Source of the DNA: Rhodococcus triatomae BKS 15-14
Lineage (GTDB): Bacteria; Actinomycetota; Actinomycetes; Mycobacteriales; Mycobacteriaceae
Reading direction: 5' to 3'
Assembly: GCA_000341795.1 (NCBI GenBank)
Contig: AODO01000006.1
Span: 309,479 to 373,478 of the forward strand
Length of the DNA stretch: 64,000 nt
Position 1 is the first letter of the stretch. Each line of letters opens with the position of its first letter. The notes beneath the pieces were generated by a model. That model had not been told where the DNA came from. It worked only from the letters and a program-made list of their open reading frames with translations, and did no database searches. A program made the translations under genes and the position numbers. Positions 43,573 through 52,903 of this stretch are shown in pieces.

Positions 43573-43902
43573 ATGACAGCGCCTCGGATCCGGATCACGT
43601 ACTGCACGCAGTGCCAGTGGCTGCTGCGGGCGGCGTGGATGGCGCAGGAGCTGCTGAGCACGTTCGGCACCGACCTCGGCGAGGTGGCACTGGTGCCCGG
43701 CACCGGTGGCGTCTACCTGATCGAGGTCGACGACACGCTGGTGTGGGACCGTGCCCGCGACGGCGGCTTCCCGGACCCGAAGACCCTCAAGCAGCGGGTC
43801 CGGGACGTGATCGCGCCGGACCGCGATCTCGGGCACGCCGACCGGCCGCGGGATCCGCGCACCGGCCGGGCCGCGACGGGACTGCCGGACGAGACGAGCT
43901 GA
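43573..43902 (+). CDS. SelT/SelW/SelH (Rdx) family CxxC protein
   Basis: 109 aa from ATG 43573, four bases past the upstream stop. The N-terminal RIRITYCTQCQWLLRAAW holds CTQC, the CxxC of the Rdx group (CxxU in selenoproteins). VPGTGGVYLIEVDDTLVWDR completes the small thioredoxin-like fold. It is probably a redox partner, and may reduce the ferredoxin-fusion protein or a corrinoid; only the operon supports that. Confidence 0.88.
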   Translation: MTAPRIRITYCTQCQWLLRAAWMAQELLSTFGTDLGEVALVPGTGGVYLIEVDDTLVWDRARDGGFPDPKTLKQRVRDVIAPDRDLGHADRPRDPRTGRAATGLPDETS

Positions 43903-43912
43903 GCGCCGTCGG

Positions 43913-44902
43913 TCAGCGCGGCCCGTAGGTGTCGACGAAGACGATCGGTGCGTCGCCGAACATCGGGTGCGCGTCGAACGCGAGCGCGGCGGCGAAGGCC
44001 TTGGCCGTGTAGACCGGGTCGAGGGTGAGGCCGGCCTCGACGGCGACGCGCGCTGCCGCAAATCCCTCGGCGGTCGGATGCCCGTAGCCGCGCCCGAGCC
44101 ACCGCCGGGTCACGATCAGGGAGCCGGACCCGAGATCGAGGGGCCCGAACCGGGCACCGCGGCTGCGGAGCAGCCGCTCGGTGCCGCGCGCGAGTCCGAT
44201 CAGGTCACGCTCGGCGAGCGGCAGGGTGTCGTTGACCACGACCGCCACGACCCGGGTGCGCAGCCCCGCGAGCCGCAGTCCGAGCAGCAACCCGGCCGCG
44301 GTGCCGCCGGACCCGACCGCGGTGACGACGGCGGCGGGCTCCGGCATCTCACCGCGCCGAACCTGCGCGGCCAGTTCGAGTGCGGCCTCGACGTACCCGA
44401 GGGTGCCGATCGGGGTCGATCCGCCCGCCGGGAGGTAGTACGGGAACCCGTGCCGGACGAACAGCCAGGGCGCGAACGCGATCGTGCGGGCCTTGGTGTG
44501 GGTGCGGTGCACCGTCGCGCCGGACTCACGCAGGCGGACCAACTGCGCCCGGACGTGCTCGTCGACCGGCTGGTCGACGAGCGCGAGCGCGGTGCCGACG
44601 CCCTGCTCGCGCGCGTACAGAGCCGTCGCCAGTCCCCAGTTGGTGCCCAGCGCCCCGACGGTGAGGATGCGGCGAGACCCGCGGCCGGCGACGTCGGGCA
44701 GGATCCACTCCAGCTTGCGCACCTTGTTGCCGCCCCAGCCGCCGTCACCGAACCCGCTGTCGTCCTTGCACCACAGGCGGTTTCGGCTGCCGACCCCGTC
44801 CAGTCGGGTCAGCGGCGTCGGGCCCGCCCCGAGCGGCAGGTGCGGCAGCGTCGCGATGAGCTCGGGGTGGCGGCGGTGCAGTTCCGGGCGCGACTCAGCC
44901 AT
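43913..44902 (-). CDS. PLP-dependent D-cysteine desulfhydrase / ACC deaminase-like enzyme
   Basis: 329 aa from ATG 44902. PLP Lys in GGWGGNKVRKLEWILPD, and GALGTNWGLATALYA and AVGSGGTAAGLLLGL for the phosphate loop. Typical of the tryptophan-synthase-beta fold group that includes D-cysteine desulfhydrase. The exact substrate cannot be read from the sequence. It converges with the Rdx gene, 10 bp apart. Confidence 0.9.
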   Translation of the reverse strand: MAESRPELHRRHPELIATLPHLPLGAGPTPLTRLDGVGSRNRLWCKDDSGFGDGGWGGNKVRKLEWILPDVAGRGSRRILTVGALGTNWGLATALYAREQGVGTALALVDQPVDEHVRAQLVRLRESGATVHRTHTKARTIAFAPWLFVRHGFPYYLPAGGSTPIGTLGYVEAALELAAQVRRGEMPEPAAVVTAVGSGGTAAGLLLGLRLAGLRTRVVAVVVNDTLPLAERDLIGLARGTERLLRSRGARFGPLDLGSGSLIVTRRWLGRGYGHPTAEGFAAARVAVEAGLTLDPVYTAKAFAAALAFDAHPMFGDAPIVFVDTYGPR

Positions 44903-44960
44903 GGCACCGACGTGCTTCTCGCATCAGCGCAGACTACCGACACCGGGGGCAGCCGGTGGC

Positions 44961-45641
44961 TCAGCCTGCCGTCGACGTGGCCGCGTCGGCGGCCGCCTCA
45001 CGCGCCCACCGCGGCAGGATGAAGATGCCCTCCGCCTCGACGCAGATCCCGTCGGCGTCGGCGATGTGGCCCTTCACGATGGCCTTGACGCCGTCCATGC
45101 GGTCGAACCGCGCCTCCGCGTGCAGGTCACCGAGGGGTGTCGGCTTGCGGTAGCGCAGCGTCAGGGTCCCGGTCATGCCCGGGCTGCCCGCGGCGACGGC
45201 GCAGTCACCGAGCACCTGGTCGAGGATCAGCGCGGACACACCCCCGTGGGTGAGGCCGGCGGGTCCCTCGTACTGCGGGCCGAGATGGAAGTCGGCCCAG
45301 GTGCGGCCGTCTGGGTCGGTTCGCACGGTCAGCGGCGGCGCGACGGCGTTGCGGACACCGTCGGCGGCGTTGCCCCAGCCGCGCTTCCAGCCCGACGCGC
45401 CCCAGCGCACCCCGTAGGGACCGGGGATGGCGCGGGCCTGCAGGATTGCGGCGGCCTCCTCGACGAGGGCCTTCGCCCGTCGGACGTCGGGCTCCCCGAC
45501 CTCGGTCTGCAGGGTGGCCGCGATCAGCTGACGCACGCTGTCGGTGAGCGGCCCGTACAGGTCCACCTCGCGCTGGATGTCCTCGTCCGAGAGCTGGTCG
45601 TGGATGTACAGGAGCCGCTGGTCGGTGATCGGATCGGACAC
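44961..45641 (-). CDS. PaaI-like hotdog thioesterase
   Basis: 226 aa from GTG 45641 (VSDPITDQRL) with GCGAGG five bases upstream. Residues about 100-215 form the hotdog domain: GPAGLTHGGVSALILDQVLG, then TGTLTLRYRKPTPLG and IFILPRWA. The first 90 residues are an extra helical region. It likely hydrolyses an acyl-CoA. Single gene upstream of the PLP enzyme. Confidence 0.88.
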   Translation of the reverse strand: MSDPITDQRLLYIHDQLSDEDIQREVDLYGPLTDSVRQLIAATLQTEVGEPDVRRAKALVEEAAAILQARAIPGPYGVRWGASGWKRGWGNAADGVRNAVAPPLTVRTDPDGRTWADFHLGPQYEGPAGLTHGGVSALILDQVLGDCAVAAGSPGMTGTLTLRYRKPTPLGDLHAEARFDRMDGVKAIVKGHIADADGICVEAEGIFILPRWAREAAADAATSTAG

Positions 45642-45704
45642 GGTACCTCGCTTGTCGTTCTGCGTTATCCGCAAATGTGCATGGTACACAGACACGATTC
45701 GAGG

Positions 45705-46151
45705 TCAGATCCCGTCCAACCGCCTCCGCAGCGACCCCGCGAGGTAGTCCAGGTCCGGACGGCGCGCCGACACCGGCCTGCCGCGCAGCCCGAAACCGTC
45801 GCCCGCCGTCCGCGGGATCACGTGCAGATGCACGTGAAACACCTCCTGTCCGGCGAGGGCGCCGTCGGCGAGGAACAGGTTCACACCGTCGGCGCGCGGG
45901 CCGTCCCGCAGCTCGGCGGGCACCCCGCCGTCCGACTTCAGCGCGGCCGCCATCCGCTGTCCGACGGCGAACACCCGGCGGCCGTCCTCCGGGTCGAGGT
46001 CGGCCAGCCCCGACGCGTGGACCTTCGGCACCACCAGCAGGTGCCCGGGCGTGAACGGCCGGATGTCCATGAACGCCACCGTGTGCTCGTCCTCGTGGAC
46101 GATGCTGGCCTCGGCGGACCCGGCGACGATGGCACAGAAGACGCAGTTCAT
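45705..46151 (-). CDS. HIT family nucleotide hydrolase/transferase
   Basis: 148 aa from ATG 46151. It opens with CVFCAIVAGSAEASIV and has the histidine triad HVHLHVIPR, so it is of the HINT branch that cleaves AMP-linked or phosphoramidate substrates. A second HIT gene lies at 63558. It lies between the ABC exporter and the thioesterase on the same strand. Confidence 0.93.
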   Translation of the reverse strand: MNCVFCAIVAGSAEASIVHEDEHTVAFMDIRPFTPGHLLVVPKVHASGLADLDPEDGRRVFAVGQRMAAALKSDGGVPAELRDGPRADGVNLFLADGALAGQEVFHVHLHVIPRTAGDGFGLRGRPVSARRPDLDYLAGSLRRRLDGI

Positions 46152-46212
46152 GCGCGCCAGTATGCGCTCCACGCCCGTGAGGCCCTGCGGCCCGCAGGAG
46201 GGCCGACAGGAC

Positions 46213-48042
46213 TCAGGACACCAGCGCCGGACGGCCCCGGCGCTCCAGCAGCGCGTAGCGCGCACCCGCCGCGACGAGCTCGTCGTGCGTCCCGGACTCG
46301 ACGACCCGGCCGTGGTCGAGTACGACGATCCGGTCGGCGTCCCGGATCGTGGAGAGCCGGTGCGCGATGGTGATCGTCGTGCGACCCCGGCTGACATTGT
46401 CGAGAGCACGCTGCACCGCGGCCTCGGTGTCGTTGTCGAGTGCGCTGGTCGCCTCGTCGAGGACGAGAATCCGGGGGTCCCGCAGCAGGGTCCGCGCGAT
46501 GGCGATGCGCTGTTTCTCCCCACCGGAGAACCGGTGCCCGCGTGCCCCGACGAGGGTGTCGTATCCGTCCGGCAGCGACACGATCAGGTCGTGCACCTGT
46601 GCGGCACGTGCCGCCTCCTCGATCTGCGCGTCGGTGGCGTCCGGGCGGGCGTAGCGAAGATTCTCCCGAATCGTGTTGTGCAGCAGATAGGTTTCCTGGG
46701 AGACCACACCGACGAGTTCGGACAGCTCGGCGAGGGTGATGTCGCGCAGGTCGACCCCGTCGATGCTGACGCGGCCCGACGTCGGGTCGTGGAGCCGGGC
46801 GACCATCGACGCCAGAGTCGTCTTCCCGGAACCGGTCTCGCCGACGAGAGCCAGCGACGACCCGGCGGGCGCCACGAGGCTGACGTGGTCGATCGCATCA
46901 CGGTGCGCGCCGTCGTAGCGGAACACCACGTCGTCGAATCGGACCGTGCCGGCGACCTTCTCGCGCGGCATCGGCACCGGCCGCTCGGGATCGTCGATGT
47001 CGACGGGCAGGTCGAGGTACTCGAAGATGCGGCTGAACAGCGCGAGGGACGCGGTGACCGAGACACCGACGTCGAGCAGGCTCATGAGCGGCCGGAAGAG
47101 CGCGCCCTGCAGTCCCGTGAAGGCGACGAGGGTGCCGATCGACATCCCTCCCGACGTGGCGGGCAGGCCCGCGACGAGATAGAGCAGGGCGGGGATCGCG
47201 GCGAAGACGATGTTCATGGTGGCCATCCGCCAGCGGCCCGACAGTTGTGAGCGGACCTCCAGGTCCGACAGGTACGCCGAGGTGTCGGCGAACCGCTGCG
47301 ACATCGCGGGTCCGGCGCCGAGCGTCTTGCCGAGCTGAATTCCGCTGACGGACAACGACTCCTCGATCTGCGTCTGCATGTCGGCGAGAGCGCGCTGCCG
47401 TTGGGCGGTGATCTCGCGGCGCATCCGCGCGACGCGGCGCGTCAACCAGATCGCAGGCGGCAACACGATCAGCGACAGCAGCGACAGTCGCCAGCTGAGC
47501 ACGCCCATCGCGACCGCGGTGCCGACGACGGTGGTGACGTTCGCGGCGACGGACGTCGCGGTGGAGGTGACGACGGTCTGCATGCCGCCGATGTCGTTGG
47601 TGAGGCGGGACTGGACCTCGCCGCCACGGGTACGGGTGAAGAATCCGAGGGACTGCCGCTGCAGATGCGTGAACACCCGGGTGCGCAGTCCGTGCATGAC
47701 CCGCTGTCCGACGGTGGTGGAGATCCACGTCTGGACGACGCCGAGCGCGGAGCCGGCGACGGTCACGGCGAGCATGCCGGCGACCGACCACACCAGCAGG
47801 GGAACGTTCTGGTCCGGGATCGCGTGGTCGATGACGGCGCGGACGAGGAACGGATTGGCGAGGGTGATGAGCGAGGACGCGACGATCAGTGCGACGACGA
47901 TCGCGACCTGCGTGCGATAGGGGGCGAAGAGCGCGCCGATGCGGCGCAGGCTGACCGGCTTCTCGGCCAACTGGACACGATCCGCGGGGTCGATCTTCAC
48001 GGGGCGGCCCGGTCCGGGTCCGCCGAATTGGGGGCTTGTCAT
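46213..48042 (-). CDS. ABC exporter, fused membrane and ATPase domains
   Basis: 609 aa from ATG 48042. Residues about 35-320 hold six membrane segments; the ATPase has GETGSGKTT, SGGEKQRIAIART and ILVLDEATSALD, with SQETYLLHNTI in the Q-loop. A multidrug or lipid exporter half that would act as homodimer. A divergent MarR gene starts 89 bp upstream and probably represses it. Confidence 0.95.
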   Translation of the reverse strand: MTSPQFGGPGPGRPVKIDPADRVQLAEKPVSLRRIGALFAPYRTQVAIVVALIVASSLITLANPFLVRAVIDHAIPDQNVPLLVWSVAGMLAVTVAGSALGVVQTWISTTVGQRVMHGLRTRVFTHLQRQSLGFFTRTRGGEVQSRLTNDIGGMQTVVTSTATSVAANVTTVVGTAVAMGVLSWRLSLLSLIVLPPAIWLTRRVARMRREITAQRQRALADMQTQIEESLSVSGIQLGKTLGAGPAMSQRFADTSAYLSDLEVRSQLSGRWRMATMNIVFAAIPALLYLVAGLPATSGGMSIGTLVAFTGLQGALFRPLMSLLDVGVSVTASLALFSRIFEYLDLPVDIDDPERPVPMPREKVAGTVRFDDVVFRYDGAHRDAIDHVSLVAPAGSSLALVGETGSGKTTLASMVARLHDPTSGRVSIDGVDLRDITLAELSELVGVVSQETYLLHNTIRENLRYARPDATDAQIEEAARAAQVHDLIVSLPDGYDTLVGARGHRFSGGEKQRIAIARTLLRDPRILVLDEATSALDNDTEAAVQRALDNVSRGRTTITIAHRLSTIRDADRIVVLDHGRVVESGTHDELVAAGARYALLERRGRPALVS

Positions 48043-48131
48043 GCAACCACCCCTCTCGAAGTATCGGGGTAAGACTTATTGAGGTTCCCTCACAATGAGG
48101 CAGCCGTCAAGTAGCTGTAGGGTGAATCACC
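48043..48131. promoter_or_regulatory. Divergent promoter region of ABC exporter and MarR
   Basis: 89 bp contain TAAG-A-CTTA (48070-48078) followed by an imperfect repeat TTGAGG/CCTCACAA (about 48081-48095) and another AATGAGG. These are plausible MarR operators over both promoters. Confidence 0.45.
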
Positions 48132-48557
48132 ATGACCGCCGACCGTCGCGACACACTGCGGGACCTCGTGATGTCGACCGCCCGCGGACTGCGCCGGCGC
48201 TGGGTCGACGCCCTCCAGCCGTGGCAGCTGAGCCCCCACGAGTACCGCGCGCTGCACGTCGTCGGGCACAGCGCCGACGACGCGCCCCGACTTGGCGACG
48301 TCGCGAAGGCGCTCCGCATCGCCCCGAGATCCGCGACCGAGGTCGTCGACCGACTCCAGGACCGCGGACTCGTCGAGCGGATCCCGGACGCGCAGGACCG
48401 CCGCGCCACCTGCATTCGACTGACGACGGACGGTCGCCGGACCCTTCACGAACTGCAGGAGGCTCGGGAAGCCGATGCCGACGACTACTTCGCGGCACTG
48501 GACGACGAGGACCGCGCCGCACTGCGCCGCATCCTCGAGCGCCTCCGGCGCCCGTGA
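48132..48557 (+). CDS. MarR family regulator
   Basis: 141 aa from ATG 48132. Winged helix: SPHEYRALHVVGHS, recognition helix IAPRSATEVVDRLQDRGLV, and wing RIPDAQDRRATCIRLT. Its C-terminal helix (LDDEDRAALRRILERL) is for dimerisation. Probable repressor of the divergent exporter. Confidence 0.93.
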   Translation: MTADRRDTLRDLVMSTARGLRRRWVDALQPWQLSPHEYRALHVVGHSADDAPRLGDVAKALRIAPRSATEVVDRLQDRGLVERIPDAQDRRATCIRLTTDGRRTLHELQEAREADADDYFAALDDEDRAALRRILERLRRP

Positions 48558-48589
48558 GCGAGTTTGGTAGCTCCGGCTACCAAACTCGC
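48558..48589. terminator. Perfect bidirectional terminator between MarR and purB
   Basis: GCGAGTTTGGTAGC (48558-48571) pairs fully with 48576-48589 over a four-base loop, between the convergent MarR and purB genes. It shares GGTAGCTCC, CTACC and the CGCACAGGC tail with the terminator at 36458-36501. Confidence 0.85.
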
Positions 48590-48606
48590 GCACAGGCCCG
48601 GCGGGC

Positions 48607-50028
48607 CTACAGGATCGGCGACGGCGCGTAGGCCGCGGCGTCCGGGTACGCCTCGACGAGCTTCTCGACCTGCTCGACGACGGCCGCGACCTGCGCCTCG
48701 GCGGCACCCACGAAGGCCGACTTGTCGGCGAGGGCGGCGTCGAGGGCGGCCCGGTCGAGCGGCAGCCTGTCGTCGGCGGCGAGGCGGTCGAGCAGGTCGG
48801 GCTCGCGACCCTCCTCACGCATCGCGAGCGCGACGGCGACGGCGTGCTCCTTGATCGCCTCGTGCGCGGTCTCGCGGCCGACGCCGGCGCGAACCGCGGC
48901 CATGAGCACCTTCGTGGTGGCCAGGAACGGCAGGTAGCGGGTCAGTTCCTTCTCGATGACGGCCGGGTAGGCGCCGAACTCGTCGAGGACCGTCAGGAAC
49001 GTCTCGATCTGACCGTCGATCGCGAAGAACGCGTCCGGCAGCGCGACGCGCCGGACGACGGAGCAGAACACGTCACCCTCGTTCCACTGGGCGCCGGCCA
49101 GCTCGGCGGCCATCGAGGCGTATCCGCGCAGCACGACCTGCAGGCCGTTGACGCGCTCGCAGGAACGGGTGTTCATCTTGTGCGGCATCGCCGACGACCC
49201 GACCTGGCCGGGCTGGAAGCCCTCCGTGACCAGCTCGTGCCCGGCCATCAGCCGGATCGTGTGCGCGAACGACGACGGTCCCGCACCGACCTGCACCAGC
49301 GCGGACAGGACGTCGTGGTCGAGCGAGCGCGGGTACACCTGGCCGACGCTGGTCAGCACGTGCGCGAACCCGAGGTGCTGGGCGACCTTCCGCTCCAGGG
49401 TGTCGAGCTTGTCGGCGTCGCCACCGAGCAGGTCGAGCATGTCCTGCGAGGTGCCCATCGGGCCCTTGACGCCACGCAGCGGGTAGCGGTCGATCAGCTC
49501 CCGCAGCCGGGTCAGCGCGACGAGCAGTTCGTCGGCGGCGGACGCGAACCGCTTGCCGAGGGTGGTGGCCTGTGCGGCGACGTTGTGCGAGCGGCCCGCC
49601 ATCACGAGGGAGCCGTACTCGGCGGCCTTCTCGGCCAGCCGCGCGGCGACCGCGACGCCGTGCGCGTGCACGTGCTCGAGGGACCGCACGATCTGCAGCT
49701 GCTCGACGTTCTCGGTGAGGTCGCGGCTCGTCATGCCCTTGTGGACGTGCTCGTGCCCGGCGAGCGCGTTGAACTCCTCGATACGTGCCTTCACGTCGTG
49801 CCGTGTGACCCGCTCGCGGTCGGCGATGGAGTCGAGGTCGACGTTCTCGACGACCCGCTCGTAGTCGGCGAGGGCCTCGGCCGGAACGTCGATTCCGAGT
49901 TCGGCCTGCGCCCGCAGCACCGCCAGCCACAGCTGACGTTCGAGGACGATCTTGTACTCGGGCGACCACAGCGCCTTCAGCTCCGGGCTGGCGTAGCGGG
50001 TGGCAAGGACGTTCGGGATGCGGCTCAC
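48607..50028 (-). CDS. purB: Adenylosuccinate lyase
   Basis: 473 aa from GTG 50028. Cleaves SAICAR and adenylosuccinate, releasing fumarate. Signature GSSAMPHKMNTRSCE, plus GMTSRDLTENVEQLQI and AGRSHNVAAQATTLGKR. Length equals the mycobacterial enzyme. It lies between MarR and a TetR gene. Confidence 0.97.
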   Translation of the reverse strand: MSRIPNVLATRYASPELKALWSPEYKIVLERQLWLAVLRAQAELGIDVPAEALADYERVVENVDLDSIADRERVTRHDVKARIEEFNALAGHEHVHKGMTSRDLTENVEQLQIVRSLEHVHAHGVAVAARLAEKAAEYGSLVMAGRSHNVAAQATTLGKRFASAADELLVALTRLRELIDRYPLRGVKGPMGTSQDMLDLLGGDADKLDTLERKVAQHLGFAHVLTSVGQVYPRSLDHDVLSALVQVGAGPSSFAHTIRLMAGHELVTEGFQPGQVGSSAMPHKMNTRSCERVNGLQVVLRGYASMAAELAGAQWNEGDVFCSVVRRVALPDAFFAIDGQIETFLTVLDEFGAYPAVIEKELTRYLPFLATTKVLMAAVRAGVGRETAHEAIKEHAVAVALAMREEGREPDLLDRLAADDRLPLDRAALDAALADKSAFVGAAEAQVAAVVEQVEKLVEAYPDAAAYAPSPIL

Positions 50029-50083
50029 GGGCGTCCAGTCTACGTCCAGGGAGAACCGCCGCCGGACGACCGGTCGGGTGCGG

Positions 50084-50695
50084 TCACGCGCTGATCGGGG
50101 GAGCCACCAGGTCGATCACCTGCAGCAGCATCTCCCGGGCGAGGGCCTTCGGGTCCGGATCGGTCTCACCGAGGGCCCCGACGACCGCGCCGTCGACGAC
50201 GTACACCAGCCGGCGCAGCCCCTCCGGCTGTACCTCGCGGCCCGACCGGTGGAGCGCCGTGACGATCAGCGCGTCCTGTTCGGCGCGCAACCGCTGCTGC
50301 ACGTCCCGCATCTCCGGATGCCGGGCGACCGCCACGGACCGCTCGTACCGGTTGACGAGCTGGTCGTGCCCGGCGGCGTTCTCCTCGAACACCCCGATCA
50401 GCATGTCCACGATCAGTTCGACGGTCGATTCGACGTCGCGCTCGCCGTCGGGCGCCTCGTCGATGCGGGCGTGCATGACGTCGAGCTCCCGCAGTCCGGC
50501 ACGTTCGACGGCGGCGGCGGTGAGGTCTTCGAGCGACGCGAAGTAGTAGGTGGTCGATGCCAGGGGCACTCCCGCGCGGGCGGCGACGGCACGGTGCCGA
50601 ACCGCCTCGAATCCACCCTCGAGCAACAGATCCGCCGCTGCGTCGGCAATGGACAGCCGTCGACGCTCACCCTTGGGAGTTGCGGCTGCGCACAC
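50084..50695 (-). CDS. TetR family transcriptional regulator
   Basis: 203 aa from GTG 50695. HTH: AVRHRAVAARAGVPLASTTY then YFASLEDLTAAAVE. The C-terminal part is helical (VESTVELIVDMLIGVFEENA) of unknown ligand. It lies upstream of purB on the same strand, 55 bp away, with no obvious target operator. Confidence 0.92.
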   Translation of the reverse strand: MCAAATPKGERRRLSIADAAADLLLEGGFEAVRHRAVAARAGVPLASTTYYFASLEDLTAAAVERAGLRELDVMHARIDEAPDGERDVESTVELIVDMLIGVFEENAAGHDQLVNRYERSVAVARHPEMRDVQQRLRAEQDALIVTALHRSGREVQPEGLRRLVYVVDGAVVGALGETDPDPKALAREMLLQVIDLVAPPISA

Positions 50696-50764
50696 GGCGT
50701 CATTTTTGCAGCGACGACGAAACCCTGAGCCGAAATCCCGAATTCGTGTTCATGCCGATTCCTG

Positions 50765-51958
50765 TCACCGTCGGAGCGCGTCGCTGCGGGCGATGCGTGC
50801 GAGCGCCTCCTCGACGTCTGCGGTGCTGCCGGCGAACGACATCCGCAGCGTGCGGTCGCCGTGCACGGTGTCGAAGTCGACACCGGGCGCGAGGGCGACA
50901 CCGGTTTCCCGGAGCAGGTCCGCGCACCACGAGGTGGAGTCGTCGGTCAGGTGCCCGATCCCGGCGTACACGTAGAACGCGCCGTCGGCCGGGGCGAGCT
51001 CGGTGATACCCAGCCGGGGCAGTTCCGCGAGCAGGAGGTCGCGGTTGACGGCGTAGCGCCGGACGTGCCCGTCGAGCTCCTCGACGGACTCGTCGGTGAA
51101 CGCCGCGACCGCCGCGTACTGCGAGATCGCGGGCGGGCAGACGGTCATGTTCGACGCCAGCCGCTGGATGACCGGGACCATCGCGTCGGGCACCAGTGCC
51201 CACCCGAGTCGCCAGCCGGTCATGGAGAAGTACTTCGACACCGATCCGATGACGACGGATTCCCGGGAGGTCTCCCAGACGCTGGACGTCGGCTCGGTAC
51301 CGCCCGCGTCCACCGGCAGCCCGGGGGTTCCGAACTCGATGCCGTGGTAGATCTCGTCGGAGATCAGCAGCGTGCCGTGGTCGTCGCACCACCGGGCGAG
51401 GGCGGCGAGCTCGGCGGGATCGATGACGGTGCCGGTCGGGTTCGCGGGGCTGGCGACGATCAGTCCGGCAGGCGGCTCGGCCAGCTCCTCCAGCATCGCG
51501 ACGGTCGGCTGGTACCGGGTCTGTGGGCCGCAGTCGAGTTCGAGGACGCGACAGCCGAGCGCGGCGAGGGTGTTGCGGTAGGCGGGATACCCGGGCCGCG
51601 CGACGACGACCGTGTCGCCCACGTCGAACGCGGCGAGGAACAGCAACGTGAACGCACCGGACGAGCCGGTGGTGACGACGACGTTCTCGGGGTCGACCTC
51701 GATGCCGGACGTGCGCGAGTGGTAGCCGGCGATCGCCTCCCGCAGTTCGGCGATGCCGAGCGTCTCGGTGTACCCGAGGACGTGTCCGTCGATCACCTCG
51801 CGGGCCGCGCGCAGCACGGGGGCGGGCGCGGGTGTCGACGGCTGCCCGGCCGCGAGGGTGAGCACGTCGCCGTGGGTGCGGGCCCGTTCGGTCGCGGCCT
51901 TCCACACGTCCATGACGTGGAAGGTGGGGACCCGGGACCGTCTGGAGTCTGCGCGCAC
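50765..51958 (-). CDS. Class I/II pyridoxal-phosphate aminotransferase
   Basis: 397 aa from GTG 51958 (an ATG at codon 16, MDVWKAATERA, is an alternative). PLP Lys in GSVSKYFSMTGWRLGW, with SPANPTGTV and ISDEIYHGIEFGTPG. Overall an aspartate-aminotransferase-fold enzyme; amino donor unknown. It lies just downstream of the LysR gene (9 bp) on the same strand, so they may be co-transcribed. Confidence 0.92.
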   Translation of the reverse strand: MRADSRRSRVPTFHVMDVWKAATERARTHGDVLTLAAGQPSTPAPAPVLRAAREVIDGHVLGYTETLGIAELREAIAGYHSRTSGIEVDPENVVVTTGSSGAFTLLFLAAFDVGDTVVVARPGYPAYRNTLAALGCRVLELDCGPQTRYQPTVAMLEELAEPPAGLIVASPANPTGTVIDPAELAALARWCDDHGTLLISDEIYHGIEFGTPGLPVDAGGTEPTSSVWETSRESVVIGSVSKYFSMTGWRLGWALVPDAMVPVIQRLASNMTVCPPAISQYAAVAAFTDESVEELDGHVRRYAVNRDLLLAELPRLGITELAPADGAFYVYAGIGHLTDDSTSWCADLLRETGVALAPGVDFDTVHGDRTLRMSFAGSTADVEEALARIARSDALRR

Positions 51959-51967
51959 GACTCGACG

Positions 51968-52903
51968 CTAGCGCGGCCGGCCCGAGCGACGTGCCGCTCC
52001 CCCACCGAGCGACACCCGGTTGGCGTCGACGGTTTCGCGGAGCGCCCCGACGACCGCGGCGACCTCGGGGCGCCGCAACACCTCCGGCCTGGTCACCAGC
52101 CAGTACCCGAGCTGCGCCTCGACCTTGCCGGGCAGCACCCGCACCAGGTCGTCGTGGCGGTCGGCCATGAATGCGGGCAGCAGCCCGATTCCCGCCGCGG
52201 CCCGGGTCGCCTCGACGTGGACGAAGACGTTGGTGGAGGTCACGGACTCGCGCATCGAGAGGGTGAGCCGTCGGGCGAGGTCCAGTTCGTCGACCTGAAG
52301 CATCGAGTCGACGAAGTAGACGAGGGTGTGGTCGGCGAGGTCGTGGACCGTCCGGGGTTCGTCGCGCTCGGCGAGGTACGAGCGCGAGGCGTAGAGGCCG
52401 AGGGTGTAGTCGGCGAGCCACATCGCTTCGGCGCGATGCACCTGGGGCTTCCCGACGACGATCTCGATGTCGAGGCCGGATCGCTGCTGGGAGGCGAGCC
52501 GGGTGACGGCAACGATCTCCACCGACACGTCGGGGTGCCGCCTCCGCAGGAGCGCTCCGGCGGGTGCCGCGATGTAGGCGCTGAATCCGTCGGTGGCGGA
52601 GAGCCGAACGACCCCCTTGAGGTGGTCCCCGCCCGCGGGGTCCGCGACCAGTCCCTGCACGGCCTGCTCCACCCGCTCGGCTGCGGCCAGCGACTGCCTG
52701 CCGAGTTCGGTCAGTTCCCAGCCGCCCGCCGCCTTCGCGAGCACCCGGCCACCGAGGCTCTTCTCCAACGAGGCGATGCGCCGGGAGATGGTGGTGTGGT
52801 TGACGCCGAGGTCGTCGGCGGCGGTGGTGAACCGCCCGGTGCGCGCGACCGCGAGGAGCACGAGGAGGTCGTCCGCGCTCGGTACCGACGACAAAAGTGA
52901 CAT
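51968..52903 (-). CDS. LysR family transcriptional regulator
   Basis: 311 aa from ATG 52903. HTH in LLVLLAVARTGRFTTAADDL and NHTTISRRIASLEKSLGGR. Residues about 95-300 form the effector-binding fold (VVRLSATDGFSAYIAAPAGA). Divergent from the MHS transporter-SDR operon, which it probably controls, with a candidate box in between. Confidence 0.93.
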   Translation of the reverse strand: MSLLSSVPSADDLLVLLAVARTGRFTTAADDLGVNHTTISRRIASLEKSLGGRVLAKAAGGWELTELGRQSLAAAERVEQAVQGLVADPAGGDHLKGVVRLSATDGFSAYIAAPAGALLRRRHPDVSVEIVAVTRLASQQRSGLDIEIVVGKPQVHRAEAMWLADYTLGLYASRSYLAERDEPRTVHDLADHTLVYFVDSMLQVDELDLARRLTLSMRESVTSTNVFVHVEATRAAAGIGLLPAFMADRHDDLVRVLPGKVEAQLGYWLVTRPEVLRRPEVAAVVGALRETVDANRVSLGGGAARRSGRPR

